Assembly (NCBI GenBank): GCA_902493585.1 | Contig: CABUPZ010000130.1 | Coordinates: forward strand, 1 to 5,056 | Direction: 5' to 3' | Length of the DNA stretch: 5,056 nucleotides | Origin: an uncultured Fusicatenibacter sp. | GTDB lineage: Bacteria; Bacillota; Clostridia; Lachnospirales; Lachnospiraceae | Shown: positions 1 to 5,056 of the stretch, in pieces | How the letters are laid out: each line of letters opens with the position of its first letter | Position numbering within the stretch: position 1 is the first letter of the stretch | Program-made: the position numbers and the translations under genes | The notes under the pieces: model-generated | Told to the model about the DNA's origin: nothing | The model's input: only the letters and a program-made list of their open reading frames with translations | Databases searched by the model: none

Positions 1-54
1 CAACGAGCCAAAGTCCGTGCTTGCACGAGACCTTAGCGACTGCAGCGATAACTT

Positions 55-79
55 GAGAAACTCGCGGAGCGTGTTTCTC
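55..79. repeat. Short inverted repeat upstream of cbiK
   Basis: The 7-base arms GAGAAAC (55-61) and GTTTCTC (73-79) are perfect complements around an 11-base GC-rich loop. No T-run follows on the plus strand, so this is not a convincing terminator. The rest of 1-150 shows no gene I can support: a TTG-initiated extension of the downstream frame from 85 has no ribosome binding site, and I found no promoter with good -35 and -10 boxes. The repeat could be the end of an upstream transcription unit, a regulatory hairpin in the leader, or a copy of a dispersed palindromic element; the window alone cannot decide. Confidence 0.4.
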
Positions 80-150
80 ATAGTTTGAAATGTAAAACGT
101 CCCCGATATTGGTTGTTGCAAAGATACCAGCAAATGGGAGGAAAACAAAA

Positions 151-1455
151 ATGAAAAAGAAACTTGTAGTCGCTTTAATTTCAGCAGCTATGGTAACATC
201 TATGCTCGGCGCATGCGGCAGCAGCAACGCATCCAGCAGCAGCGCAAGCAGCACAGCAACAAGCAGCGTAAGTGCATCTTCCGCATCTGAGGAAGACACC
301 ACAGCAGCAAGCAGCAGCGTAAGCGCATCTTCTGCATCTGAAGAGGTATCCGCAGATGCAGACCAGGAGGCAGCAGATAAAGTGGCAGCTTTGATTGACG
401 CAATTTATGTACAGGAAAGAAATGATAACACCGACGAGCAGTGCAAAGAAGCAAAAGAGGCATGGGATGCCCTGACAGACGCGCAGAAGGAACTTGTAGA
501 AGGAGAGAACGCAGATCCGGATTACTTCGGAAGAGACACAGGTGATGCTTCCAAGGATGATCCGTTAAACGGAGACGAGATCGGCGAGAATGAGCTTCTG
601 GTTGTAAGCTTTGGTACTTCCTTCAACGACAGCCGTGCTGAGGATATCGGAGGCGTTGAGAAAGCTCTGCAGGCTGCATATCCGGACTGGTCCGTAAGAC
701 GTGCCTTCACTGCACAGATCATCATCAACCATGTACAGGCCCGCGATGACGAGAAGATCGACAACGTAGATCAGGCACTGGAAAGAGCTGTAAGCAATGG
801 CGTGAAAAAACTGATTATTCAGCCGACTCATCTGATGCACGGCGCAGAGTACGACGAGCTGAAAGAAGCAGTAGATAGCTATAAAGATAAATTTGAGTCC
901 GTAACCATCGCAGAGCCGCTGCTTGGCGAGGTTGGAAGTGACGCTACCGTAATCAACGAGGACAAACAGGCCGTTGCAGAAGCAATCACGGCACAGGCAG
1001 TAAAATCTGCAAATTATGACAGTCTGGATGCAGCAGCAGAGGACGGCACTGCTTTCGTATTTATGGGACATGGTACTTCCCACACTGCAAATGTAACCTA
1101 CAGCCAGATGCAGACACAGATGGATACTCTTGGATACAAAAACGTATTCATCGGAACCGTTGAGGGCAAGCCGGAAGAGACCGCTTGCGAGAACGTGATC
1201 GAGGCAGTAAAAGCAGCCGGATACAAGAAAGTAATTCTTCGTCCGCTGATGGTTGTTGCAGGTGACCACGCAAACAACGATATGGCAGGCGAGGATGAGG
1301 ATTCCTGGAAGAGCCAGTTTGAGGCATCCGGTGCATTCGACGAGATCGACACTCAGATCGAAGGTCTTGGAAGAATTGATGCTGTTGAGCAGCTGTATGT
1401 ACAGCATACCAAGGCAGCTATGGACGGCAACGGCGTTCAGGACGATGCTGAATAA
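151..1455 (+). CDS. cbiK: Lipoprotein sirohydrochlorin cobaltochelatase (CbiK family)
   Basis: This is a 434-residue CbiK-type chelatase, a family that inserts Co2+ into sirohydrochlorin in anaerobic cobalamin synthesis. The ATG at 151 is chosen because GGGAGG (136-141) lies 9 bases upstream. Residues 1-21 form a lipoprotein signal peptide (Lys-rich start, hydrophobic core, lipobox LGAC with Cys22), so the mature protein should be anchored outside the membrane. A Ser/Ala/Glu linker (about 23-70) follows, then a helical segment at about 72-118 (containing AWDALTDAQKELVE) that resembles three-helix modules of Gram-positive surface proteins. The chelatase core runs from about 148 to the end. It has VVSFGTSFNDSR (151-162), QPTHLMHGAEYD (224-235), FMGHGT with His307, VEG with Glu338, and AGDHANNDMAG with His373. 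The spacing of these three matches the metal ligands His145, Glu175 and His207 known for Salmonella CbiK, so the site looks intact. The usual enzyme is about 260 residues and cytoplasmic; the N-terminal extension and export signal are the odd part. Family assignment is firm. The true metal or tetrapyrrole substrate outside the cell is unknown; the periplasmic Desulfovibrio CbiK, a haem-binding protein, is the nearest precedent I know. Confidence 0.93.
   Translation: MKKKLVVALISAAMVTSMLGACGSSNASSSSASSTATSSVSASSASEEDTTAASSSVSASSASEEVSADADQEAADKVAALIDAIYVQERNDNTDEQCKEAKEAWDALTDAQKELVEGENADPDYFGRDTGDASKDDPLNGDEIGENELLVVSFGTSFNDSRAEDIGGVEKALQAAYPDWSVRRAFTAQIIINHVQARDDEKIDNVDQALERAVSNGVKKLIIQPTHLMHGAEYDELKEAVDSYKDKFESVTIAEPLLGEVGSDATVINEDKQAVAEAITAQAVKSANYDSLDAAAEDGTAFVFMGHGTSHTANVTYSQMQTQMDTLGYKNVFIGTVEGKPEETACENVIEAVKAAGYKKVILRPLMVVAGDHANNDMAGEDEDSWKSQFEASGAFDEIDTQIEGLGRIDAVEQLYVQHTKAAMDGNGVQDDAE
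262..345 (+). repeat. Duplicated 33-base unit in the Ser/Ala linker of cbiK
   Basis: Two 33-base units, 262-294 and 313-345, are offset by 51 bases. Both encode SSVSASSASEE. They differ at four codons (AGT/AGC, TCC/TCT, GAG/GAA, GAA/GAG), and all four differences are silent. The unit lies in the flexible linker between the lipidated cysteine and the folded part of the chelatase. It looks like an internal tandem duplication (17-residue period) of a spacer that holds the enzyme away from the membrane. Confidence 0.75.
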
Positions 1456-1495
1456 TTAGGGGTTGTATTCCGAACGTAAAATAGAGTAAAATAAG

Positions 1496-1536
1496 ATCCG
1501 GCAGTACGGCTGAAGAGACTCAGTGTGCTGTCGGAT
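1496..1536 (+). terminator. Hairpin between the two lipoprotein genes, possible weak terminator
   Basis: The arms 1496-1507 and 1525-1536 pair over 12 positions with two G-U wobbles. The loop can fold further, CTGA (1510-1513) with TCAG (1520-1523). Only four T residues (1536-1539) follow before AAG, so termination would be partial at best. It starts 41 bases after the cbiK stop. It could attenuate read-through into the second lipoprotein gene or stabilise the 3' end of the first message. A poor promoter-like pair (TTGTAT 1463-1468, TAAAAT 1487-1492, spacing 18) lies just upstream and is not strong enough to call. Confidence 0.5.
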
Positions 1537-1545
1537 TTTAAGTTG

Positions 1546-1566
1546 AGCGGATGAAAAAGATCCGCT
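1546..1566 (+). promoter_or_regulatory. Perfect 7-bp hairpin in the leader of the second lipoprotein gene
   Basis: AGCGGAT (1546-1552) and ATCCGCT (1560-1566) are perfect complements around a purine loop, GAAAAAG. The hairpin ends 12 bases before the AAGGAGG ribosome binding site (1579-1585). No T-run follows, so it is not a terminator. It may be an mRNA 5'-end stabiliser or a protein-binding palindrome; no known riboswitch consensus is visible. Confidence 0.4.
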
Positions 1567-1594
1567 TCAAGGTGATACAAGGAGGAAATTTATT

Positions 1595-2206
1595 ATGAGA
1601 AAAAAATTGGCAGTTCTTTTTCTTGGAGCAGCACTGACTGTATCCATGCTCGGCGCATGTGGCGGAAAGGATGCAGCGTCATCTTCTGCATCTGCAGTAT
1701 CTGCGTCTTCTGCGGCAGACGCATCTTCCGCTTCTGTACAGGATGCATCTAAGGCAGAGAGCAGTACATCCACATCAGATGTTTCAGCAGAAAGCGCATC
1801 GGCAGCGGAGACTGCAGGAGAAAGCAGCGCATCAGAGCTGGAAGACGGTACGTATACGGCAGACTTCAATACAGACAGCAATATGTTCCATGTCAATGAA
1901 GCAAAAGAAGGAAAGGGTGTCCTGACGGTAAAAGACGGAAAAATGACCATCCACGTCAGCCTGGTATCCCAAAACATTGTCAATGTCTTTGTGGGAACAA
2001 AAGAAGAAGCACAGGCAGACGGCGCAGAGCTGATCGAGCCGACCACAGATGAGGTAACGTATTCCGACGGCACTACAGATGAAGTGTACGGCTTTGATAT
2101 CCCGGTAGAAAAACTGGACGAGGATTTCAATGTTGCGATCATTGGTAAAAAAGGAACCTGGTATGATCATGTAGTCAGCGTATCCAATCCGGTACCGCAG
2201 GAGTAA
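1595..2206 (+). CDS. Putative surface lipoprotein with NEAT-like beta domain
   Basis: The protein has 203 residues and begins at the ATG at 1595, 9 bases after AAGGAGG (1579-1585). Residues 1-21 are a lipoprotein signal peptide ending in the lipobox LGAC with Cys22, so it should be lipid-anchored on the outer face of the membrane. Residues 23-81 are a low-complexity Ala/Ser/Asp/Glu linker. Residues 82-200 form a compact domain rich in predicted beta strands: DGTYTADF (84-91), GVLTVKDGKMTIHVSL (108-123), YGFDIPV (165-171) and WYDHVVSVSNP (189-199). The opening DGTYT... followed by LTVKDGK recalls NEAT and related iron-transport-associated domains of Gram-positive surface proteins, but I cannot see the usual NEAT haem-binding Ser/Tyr motifs, so the fold is a suggestion and haem binding is unproven. 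Possible metal ligands are Met97, His99, Met117, His120 and His191. It lies 139 bases after cbiK on the same strand and shares its signal-peptide plan. A joint role in metal or tetrapyrrole capture is inferred. An unclassified lipoprotein is the safe label. Confidence 0.8.
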   Translation: MRKKLAVLFLGAALTVSMLGACGGKDAASSSASAVSASSAADASSASVQDASKAESSTSTSDVSAESASAAETAGESSASELEDGTYTADFNTDSNMFHVNEAKEGKGVLTVKDGKMTIHVSLVSQNIVNVFVGTKEEAQADGAELIEPTTDEVTYSDGTTDEVYGFDIPVEKLDEDFNVAIIGKKGTWYDHVVSVSNPVPQE

Positions 2207-2220
2207 TCCCGGAAGAAAAC

Positions 2221-2317
2221 AAAAGATATCCACAGAAGGCGAACCATTTTGCACCGTCTGTCCACAGAAATTGTGGAAAGAGAGGGGAAAAGCGGTTCGC
2301 CTTTGTGGATATCTTTT
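2221..2317. terminator. Long bulged inverted repeat, probable bidirectional terminator
   Basis: The left arm 2221-2245 and right arm 2294-2317 pair over 24 base pairs with one bulged G (2235). The stem begins with A4 and ends with T4. On the plus strand it is followed by CTTATTTTT (2318-2326), and on the minus strand by a T-rich run (complement of 2208-2220), so both convergent genes could end here. It starts 15 bases after the second lipoprotein's stop, and its foot is 1 base from the DUF2798 stop codon. The 48-base loop contains a second perfect hairpin, TCCACA (2261-2266) with TGTGGA (2272-2277). Confidence 0.8.
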
Positions 2318-2318
2318 C

Positions 2319-2777
2319 TTATTTTTCCGGAAACAGTTTGCGGAACAGAAAACGGATGAAGGGTCCGCAGTACATGAGCTGCCAGAAGAAGGCAACCGGG
2401 AAGTTTAAAAACGTGGTCTGGAGCCAGACAGCAACGAATTCCTTTCCGGCATTTTTAAACAGCAGCGTTGCAATAAAACTCATAATCGGACACATAATAG
2501 CAATAATCATAATGGAAATTGCCAGCGTGATTACGATCGGACGATCCTGCGGTGTTACCATGCAAAAAGCTAATTTGTGAGCCAGATGATCCACGAGGAA
2601 AAACTCGAGGATAAAAGCGGCCGGCCACATGATTATCATCTCGTGAAACGCCATCAGAAAGACCTGATTTGTCATTCCGCCGATGTTCATGGAAATGTTG
2701 TAGCAGATCATGGCATAGACCATCAGAAAGGACATCATGAGGGTAAATACAACGTTTTGAAATTTTGTTTTTGGCAT
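2319..2777 (-). CDS. DUF2798 family membrane protein
   Basis: This 152-residue integral membrane protein starts at the ATG at 2777-2775, with AAGGAG 8 bases upstream on the minus strand. The frame is open further up to 2987, but that extension crosses the promoter at 2920-2948 and has no comparable ribosome binding site. Four hydrophobic segments lie at about 9-29, 43-65, 80-106 and 118-141. They form two similar two-helix halves, which is the arrangement of proteins with tandem DUF2798 domains. Recurring features are FHE.IIMWPAAFILEFFL in the first half (44-61) and WLQTTFLNFPVAFFWQ in the second (118-133). The protein ends in a basic tail (RKLFPEK). The family's function is not known; it is often annotated only by the DUF. 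The gene is convergent with the second lipoprotein and divergent from the methyltransferase, and appears to be a single-gene unit with its own promoter and terminator. Confidence 0.88.
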   Translation of the reverse strand: MPKTKFQNVVFTLMMSFLMVYAMICYNISMNIGGMTNQVFLMAFHEMIIMWPAAFILEFFLVDHLAHKLAFCMVTPQDRPIVITLAISIMIIAIMCPIMSFIATLLFKNAGKEFVAVWLQTTFLNFPVAFFWQLMYCGPFIRFLFRKLFPEK

Positions 2778-2919
2778 CGATTGTTCTCCTTTTCTTTGCA
2801 ATTTTGAAAAATGGGCGCAAAAAAGACACATGTGTTGTTCGTTAACCAAGCAATGCACTTGTGCCGTTTCCAATCTGATACCAATCTTTTCTGCAGTTTT
2901 TAATTTTGAACCGTCGATT
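2778..2919 (-). other. Untranslated leader of the DUF2798 gene
   Basis: From the predicted start near 2912 the leader is about 135 bases, long for a simple gene. It holds the 10-base palindrome ACACATGTGT (2826-2835) and two copies of TTCAAAATT on the minus strand (complements of 2902-2910 and 2800-2808). Each copy is followed within a few bases by GAAAAG, the second copy running into the ribosome binding site. I recognise no riboswitch class and no terminator hairpin here. Confidence 0.4.
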
Positions 2920-2948
2920 ATTATAACGTCTCCGGCGGCGTTTGGCAA
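2920..2948 (-). promoter_or_regulatory. Sigma-A-type promoter of the DUF2798 gene
   Basis: On the minus strand, TTGCCA (2948-2943) and a perfect TATAAT (2925-2920) are separated by exactly 17 bases. This is close to the housekeeping consensus and places the transcription start near 2912. Confidence 0.72.
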
Positions 2949-3061
2949 GAGGAAATTGAGAAATTTTTTAAAAAGACAGATAAACAAGAAAATTCGATGC
3001 GTGCTGGAAGTACGGTTTGGCGAATGGTGCGGGGAACGGCACCGGCGGGAAAAAGAATGGA

Positions 3062-3090
3062 TTGCGAAACGGGAGCGGGATTGCTACAAT
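3062..3090 (+). promoter_or_regulatory. Sigma-A-type promoter with extended -10 for the methyltransferase gene
   Basis: TTGCGA (3062-3067) and TACAAT (3085-3090) are 17 bases apart, and TGC directly before the -10 box makes the extended TGnTACAAT form common in Firmicutes. The start would be near 3097, leaving a leader of about 40 bases before the ATG at 3137. Its position inside the in-frame extension from 3017 argues that the extension is not translated. Confidence 0.68.
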
Positions 3091-3136
3091 AGAACATAGT
3101 GAAAACAAAGAGAAAACGCAAAAGGAAATCAATATT

Positions 3137-3961
3137 ATGTCAGAGATCAGAAAAATCGAAAACTTTGCGGCGCCGGAGCTCGACGTGTATGCGCGTCTTT
3201 CAGAACCGCAGTTATTGCACTATTATGAACCGCAGCCAGGCCTTTTTCTTGCGGAGAGTCCGCGTGTCATCGAGCGTGCGCTGGATGCCGGATATGAACC
3301 GGTTTCGTTCCTTGCCGGAAGCGCAGAGCTTGCCGCAAACGAAGCACTCTTTGCGCACTGCCCGGACGCGCCGGTCTATACAGCAGAGACGAAGGTGCTG
3401 GAACAGCTCACAGGCTTTGCCCTCACGCGCGGCATGCTCTGCGCGATGCACCGCCGCACGCTTCCGGCTATGGAGGAAATCTGCCGGAATGCCCGCCGCG
3501 TGGCGATTCTGGAAAATGTCGTGAACCCGACGAATGTCGGTGCGATTTTCCGTTCCGCCGCCGCGCTTGGCATCGATGCCGTGCTCCTCACATCAGGCTG
3601 CAGCAACCCGCTGTACCGCCGCGCCATCCGCGTGAGCATGGGAAATGTCTTCCAGGTCCCGTGGACCGTGCTGCCAGGCGGCAGTTACTGGCCGGAGCAG
3701 GGAATTGCTGCACTGCAGGAACTTGGATTTTATACCGTTGCGATGGCATTAAAAGAAGACTCCGTTCCGATGGATGATCCGTCGTTAAAAACGCATGAAA
3801 AGCTCGCCATTCTGCTCGGAACCGAGGGTGACGGACTGGCAAGTGATACGATCGCTGAAACAGATGCAACCGTGCTGATTCCGATGACACACGGTGTGGA
3901 TTCACTGAACGTCGCTGCGGCGAGCGCTGTCGCATTCTGGGAGCTGGCGGGAAGAAGATAA
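3137..3961 (+). CDS. SpoU/TrmH-family RNA methyltransferase
   Basis: The 274-residue protein is a SPOUT-fold, S-adenosylmethionine-dependent RNA 2'-O-ribose methyltransferase of the TrmH/SpoU type, acting on rRNA or tRNA in the cytoplasm. The ATG at 3137 is chosen because AAAGGA (3121-3126) lies 10 bases upstream and a promoter sits at 3062-3090; an in-frame start at 3017 would precede that promoter. The N-terminal part (about 1-115) is a substrate-binding region, with LFLAESPRVIERAL at 36-49. The catalytic domain shows the three family motifs: motif 1, NVVNPTNVGAIFRSAAALG (127-145, with Asn133 and Arg139); motif 2, ILLGTEGDGL (225-234); and motif 3, IPMTHGVDSLNVAAASAVAF (248-267, with the conserved Ser-Leu-Asn). 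SMGNVFQVPW (167-176) is also typical. All key residues look intact. The exact target nucleotide cannot be told from sequence, so no symbol is given. It is a single-gene unit, divergent from DUF2798 and convergent with the AraC gene. Codon use is more GC-rich at third positions than in the lipoproteins. Confidence 0.93.
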   Translation: MSEIRKIENFAAPELDVYARLSEPQLLHYYEPQPGLFLAESPRVIERALDAGYEPVSFLAGSAELAANEALFAHCPDAPVYTAETKVLEQLTGFALTRGMLCAMHRRTLPAMEEICRNARRVAILENVVNPTNVGAIFRSAAALGIDAVLLTSGCSNPLYRRAIRVSMGNVFQVPWTVLPGGSYWPEQGIAALQELGFYTVAMALKEDSVPMDDPSLKTHEKLAILLGTEGDGLASDTIAETDATVLIPMTHGVDSLNVAAASAVAFWELAGRR

Positions 3962-4019
3962 AGATGTTCCGTCGGTACCGGAGATTACGGAATAAAAATA
4001 GGATCAGAGATAGATTTTC

Positions 4020-4048
4020 GGGATGCATATTTTGATGCATCCCTTTTT
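4020..4048 (+). terminator. Rho-independent terminator of the methyltransferase gene
   Basis: GGGATGCAT (4020-4028) and ATGCATCCC (4035-4043) form a perfect 9-bp stem with a 6-base loop, followed by TTTTT (4044-4048). It lies 58 bases after the stop. On the minus strand no T-run follows the stem, so it would serve the convergent AraC gene poorly. Confidence 0.9.
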
Positions 4049-4052
4049 GAAT

Positions 4053-4928
4053 TTACGAATTTTGAAATTCCTTCCGATACATCTGCGGCGTACATCCCAC
4101 TTTGTTTCGGAACTGCCGGTTGAAGTTGGAAAGGTTGCGGAAACCATTGTCGTACGCGATTTCGGACACACTCCGCGTCGTACTGCGCAGCGCCTCGCAG
4201 GCGGTTTTGATCCGAAGCTGTGTCAGATATTCAACGGCCCCGAGTCCGAAGGTCTGCTTAAAACAGCTCATAAAATAGCTTTTGCTCAAATGCGACAGCC
4301 TGGCAAGTTCCTCTATGGTAATCGGGTCGGCGAAGTGCTCCTGGATATAGGCGAGCACAGGCCGCAGGTTTTCAGCAGCCGCAGGTATGGCGGGACGATC
4401 GGTGCAGAGTTCCGGCGATGCGGCGAGCAGATAGAAGAAGCGGAGCAGCTCACTTTTCAGCAGAAGATCGGAGACAGCAGAGTTTTCACGGATGCAGCGG
4501 AAAATCTGATGGACGGATGCAGAAAGTGCAGCATAACCGGAATGTTCGGGTGAAATCGGTGCCTGGATGCGGCGCCGGGCAGAGAAAAACGGCTGCAGAA
4601 TTTCCGTGTAGCTGCGGTCGTCATACCCGCCGATCAGCATATTCTGGTGGAAAACAATCGTATCATAAAACATCGACTCCTGCTCGGCGGGCAGAATGGC
4701 ATGTACGAGGTTCGGCTGAATCAGAAAAATATCACCGGCATGCGCCGTAAGCAGACGGTCCTCATACTGAAAATACCCCGTTCCGCGTTTGATATAATTC
4801 AGCTCCATCTCCCCGTGCCAGTGCAGCGGTACGCCGGGAAAATAGTCGGGCATCCGGCAGTCATAATAACTGTAGGGAACCTGCATGGAGCCGTGCTGGC
4901 GTTTTTCTTTCGCAGCAGAAAGCATCAT
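4053..4928 (-). CDS. AraC-family transcriptional regulator with cupin sensor domain
   Basis: This 291-residue regulator has an N-terminal AraC-type cupin domain (about 30-115) and a C-terminal double helix-turn-helix (about 188-289). The cupin shows PLHWHGEMELNYIKRGTGYF (34-53) and the AGDIFLIQPNLVHA stretch (64-77), typical of small-ligand, often sugar, sensing. The two DNA-binding helix pairs lie at ITIEELARLSHLSKSYFMSC (203-222) and SVSEIAYDNGFRNLSNFNRQ (253-272), ending with the characteristic GCTPQMYRKEF (278-288). Two adjacent ATGs at 4928 and 4925 both suit the GGGAGGAGG ribosome binding site (4942-4934), so the start is uncertain by one residue. An in-frame start at 4985 lies upstream of that site and is unlikely. 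Its target genes are not in the window; AraC regulators usually act on adjacent transporter or glycosidase genes, which would lie beyond 5056. The ligand is unknown. Confidence 0.93.
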   Translation of the reverse strand: MMLSAAKEKRQHGSMQVPYSYYDCRMPDYFPGVPLHWHGEMELNYIKRGTGYFQYEDRLLTAHAGDIFLIQPNLVHAILPAEQESMFYDTIVFHQNMLIGGYDDRSYTEILQPFFSARRRIQAPISPEHSGYAALSASVHQIFRCIRENSAVSDLLLKSELLRFFYLLAASPELCTDRPAIPAAAENLRPVLAYIQEHFADPITIEELARLSHLSKSYFMSCFKQTFGLGAVEYLTQLRIKTACEALRSTTRSVSEIAYDNGFRNLSNFNRQFRNKVGCTPQMYRKEFQNS

Positions 4929-5011
4929 AAAATCCTCCTCCCAAAAGCATGTCCGTAAAATGCAGGAAATGGCAGAGCGTGGCATGGATAAAATCAGTTA
5001 ATGTTCACTCA

Positions 5012-5038
5012 GCAGTGAAACACTTGCTGTTTCGCTGC
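5012..5038. promoter_or_regulatory. 11-bp inverted repeat upstream of the AraC gene, possible operator
   Basis: The arms GCAGTGAAACA (5012-5022) and TGTTTCGCTGC (5028-5038) pair over 11 positions with one T-G mismatch around a 5-base spacer. No T-run follows on either strand, which speaks against a terminator. It lies 84-110 bases upstream of the AraC start, in a 128-base stretch (4929-5056) with no other feature I can support and no clear promoter. It may be an operator for this regulator or for a divergent gene outside the window. Confidence 0.45.
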
Positions 5039-5056
5039 GTAAGAAAGTGATTCAGG

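Noticed and set aside
85..150. N-terminal extension of the CbiK protein from a TTG codon
   Set aside because: No ribosome binding site precedes it, and it would bury the signal peptide. GGGAGG 9 bases before the ATG at 151 decides the start.
1..150. Cobalamin riboswitch upstream of cbiK
   Set aside because: Expected because of the gene's family, but no B12-box-like sequence or fitting length is present in the 150 bases available; an element further left cannot be excluded.
565..1407. 280-codon open frame on the minus strand, opposite cbiK
   Set aside because: It lies wholly antisense to a clear CbiK chelatase. The translation is Cys-rich without family motifs, and there is no ribosome binding site; it is a shadow of the codon pattern on the other strand.
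1567..2142. 191-codon minus-strand frame opposite the second lipoprotein
   Set aside because: It is antisense to a gene with a strong ribosome binding site, signal peptide and lipobox. Its Ser/Ala-rich composition mirrors the linker repeats.
3017..3136. N-terminal extension of the methyltransferase by 40 residues
   Set aside because: It is low-complexity Gly/Asn/Lys, has no ribosome binding site, and contains the extended -10 promoter at 3062-3090.
3588..4040. 150-codon minus-strand frame across the methyltransferase 3' end
   Set aside because: It overlaps the conserved SpoU motifs antisense, has no recognisable domain, and crosses the terminator at 4020-4048.

Overview
The window reads like a chromosomal segment of an anaerobic gut Firmicute, most likely a Lachnospiraceae (Blautia / Ruminococcus / Faecalicatena type). 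This is an inference from the strong AGGAGG-type ribosome binding sites, the Gram-positive style Ser/Ala-rich lipoproteins, a DUF2798 protein and an AraC regulator of familiar Clostridia type. No rRNA or other marker gene is present to fix the taxon. I see no mobile element, CRISPR array, tRNA or rRNA.

Layout. Bases 1-150 are an upstream region with a short inverted repeat and a ribosome binding site. 151-1455 (+) encodes a lipoprotein form of the CbiK sirohydrochlorin cobaltochelatase. After a 139-base gap with two hairpins comes 1595-2206 (+), a second lipoprotein whose C-terminal domain is beta-rich and looks NEAT-like. 2221-2317 is a long bulged inverted repeat that probably terminates transcription in both directions. 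It separates the second lipoprotein gene from a convergent DUF2798 membrane protein gene (2319-2777, -). 2778-3136 is a divergent intergenic region with a good sigma-A-type promoter for each side. 3137-3961 (+) is a SpoU/TrmH-family RNA methyltransferase, closed by a textbook terminator (4020-4048). 4053-4928 (-) is a convergent AraC-family regulator with a cupin domain. Its upstream region (4929-5056) holds an 11-bp inverted repeat.

How the genes work together. The most interesting unit is the lipoprotein pair at 151-2206. A chelatase normally found in the cytoplasm carries an export signal and lipobox and keeps its metal-binding residues. It sits next to a second lipoprotein built to the same plan: a matching signal peptide, a Ser/Ala linker and then a globular domain. 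Together they suggest handling of metals or tetrapyrroles (cobalt, haem or sirohydrochlorin-like compounds) on the outer face of the membrane. That role is inferred, not shown. The DUF2798, methyltransferase and AraC genes each have their own promoter or terminator signals and show no evident functional tie to the pair.
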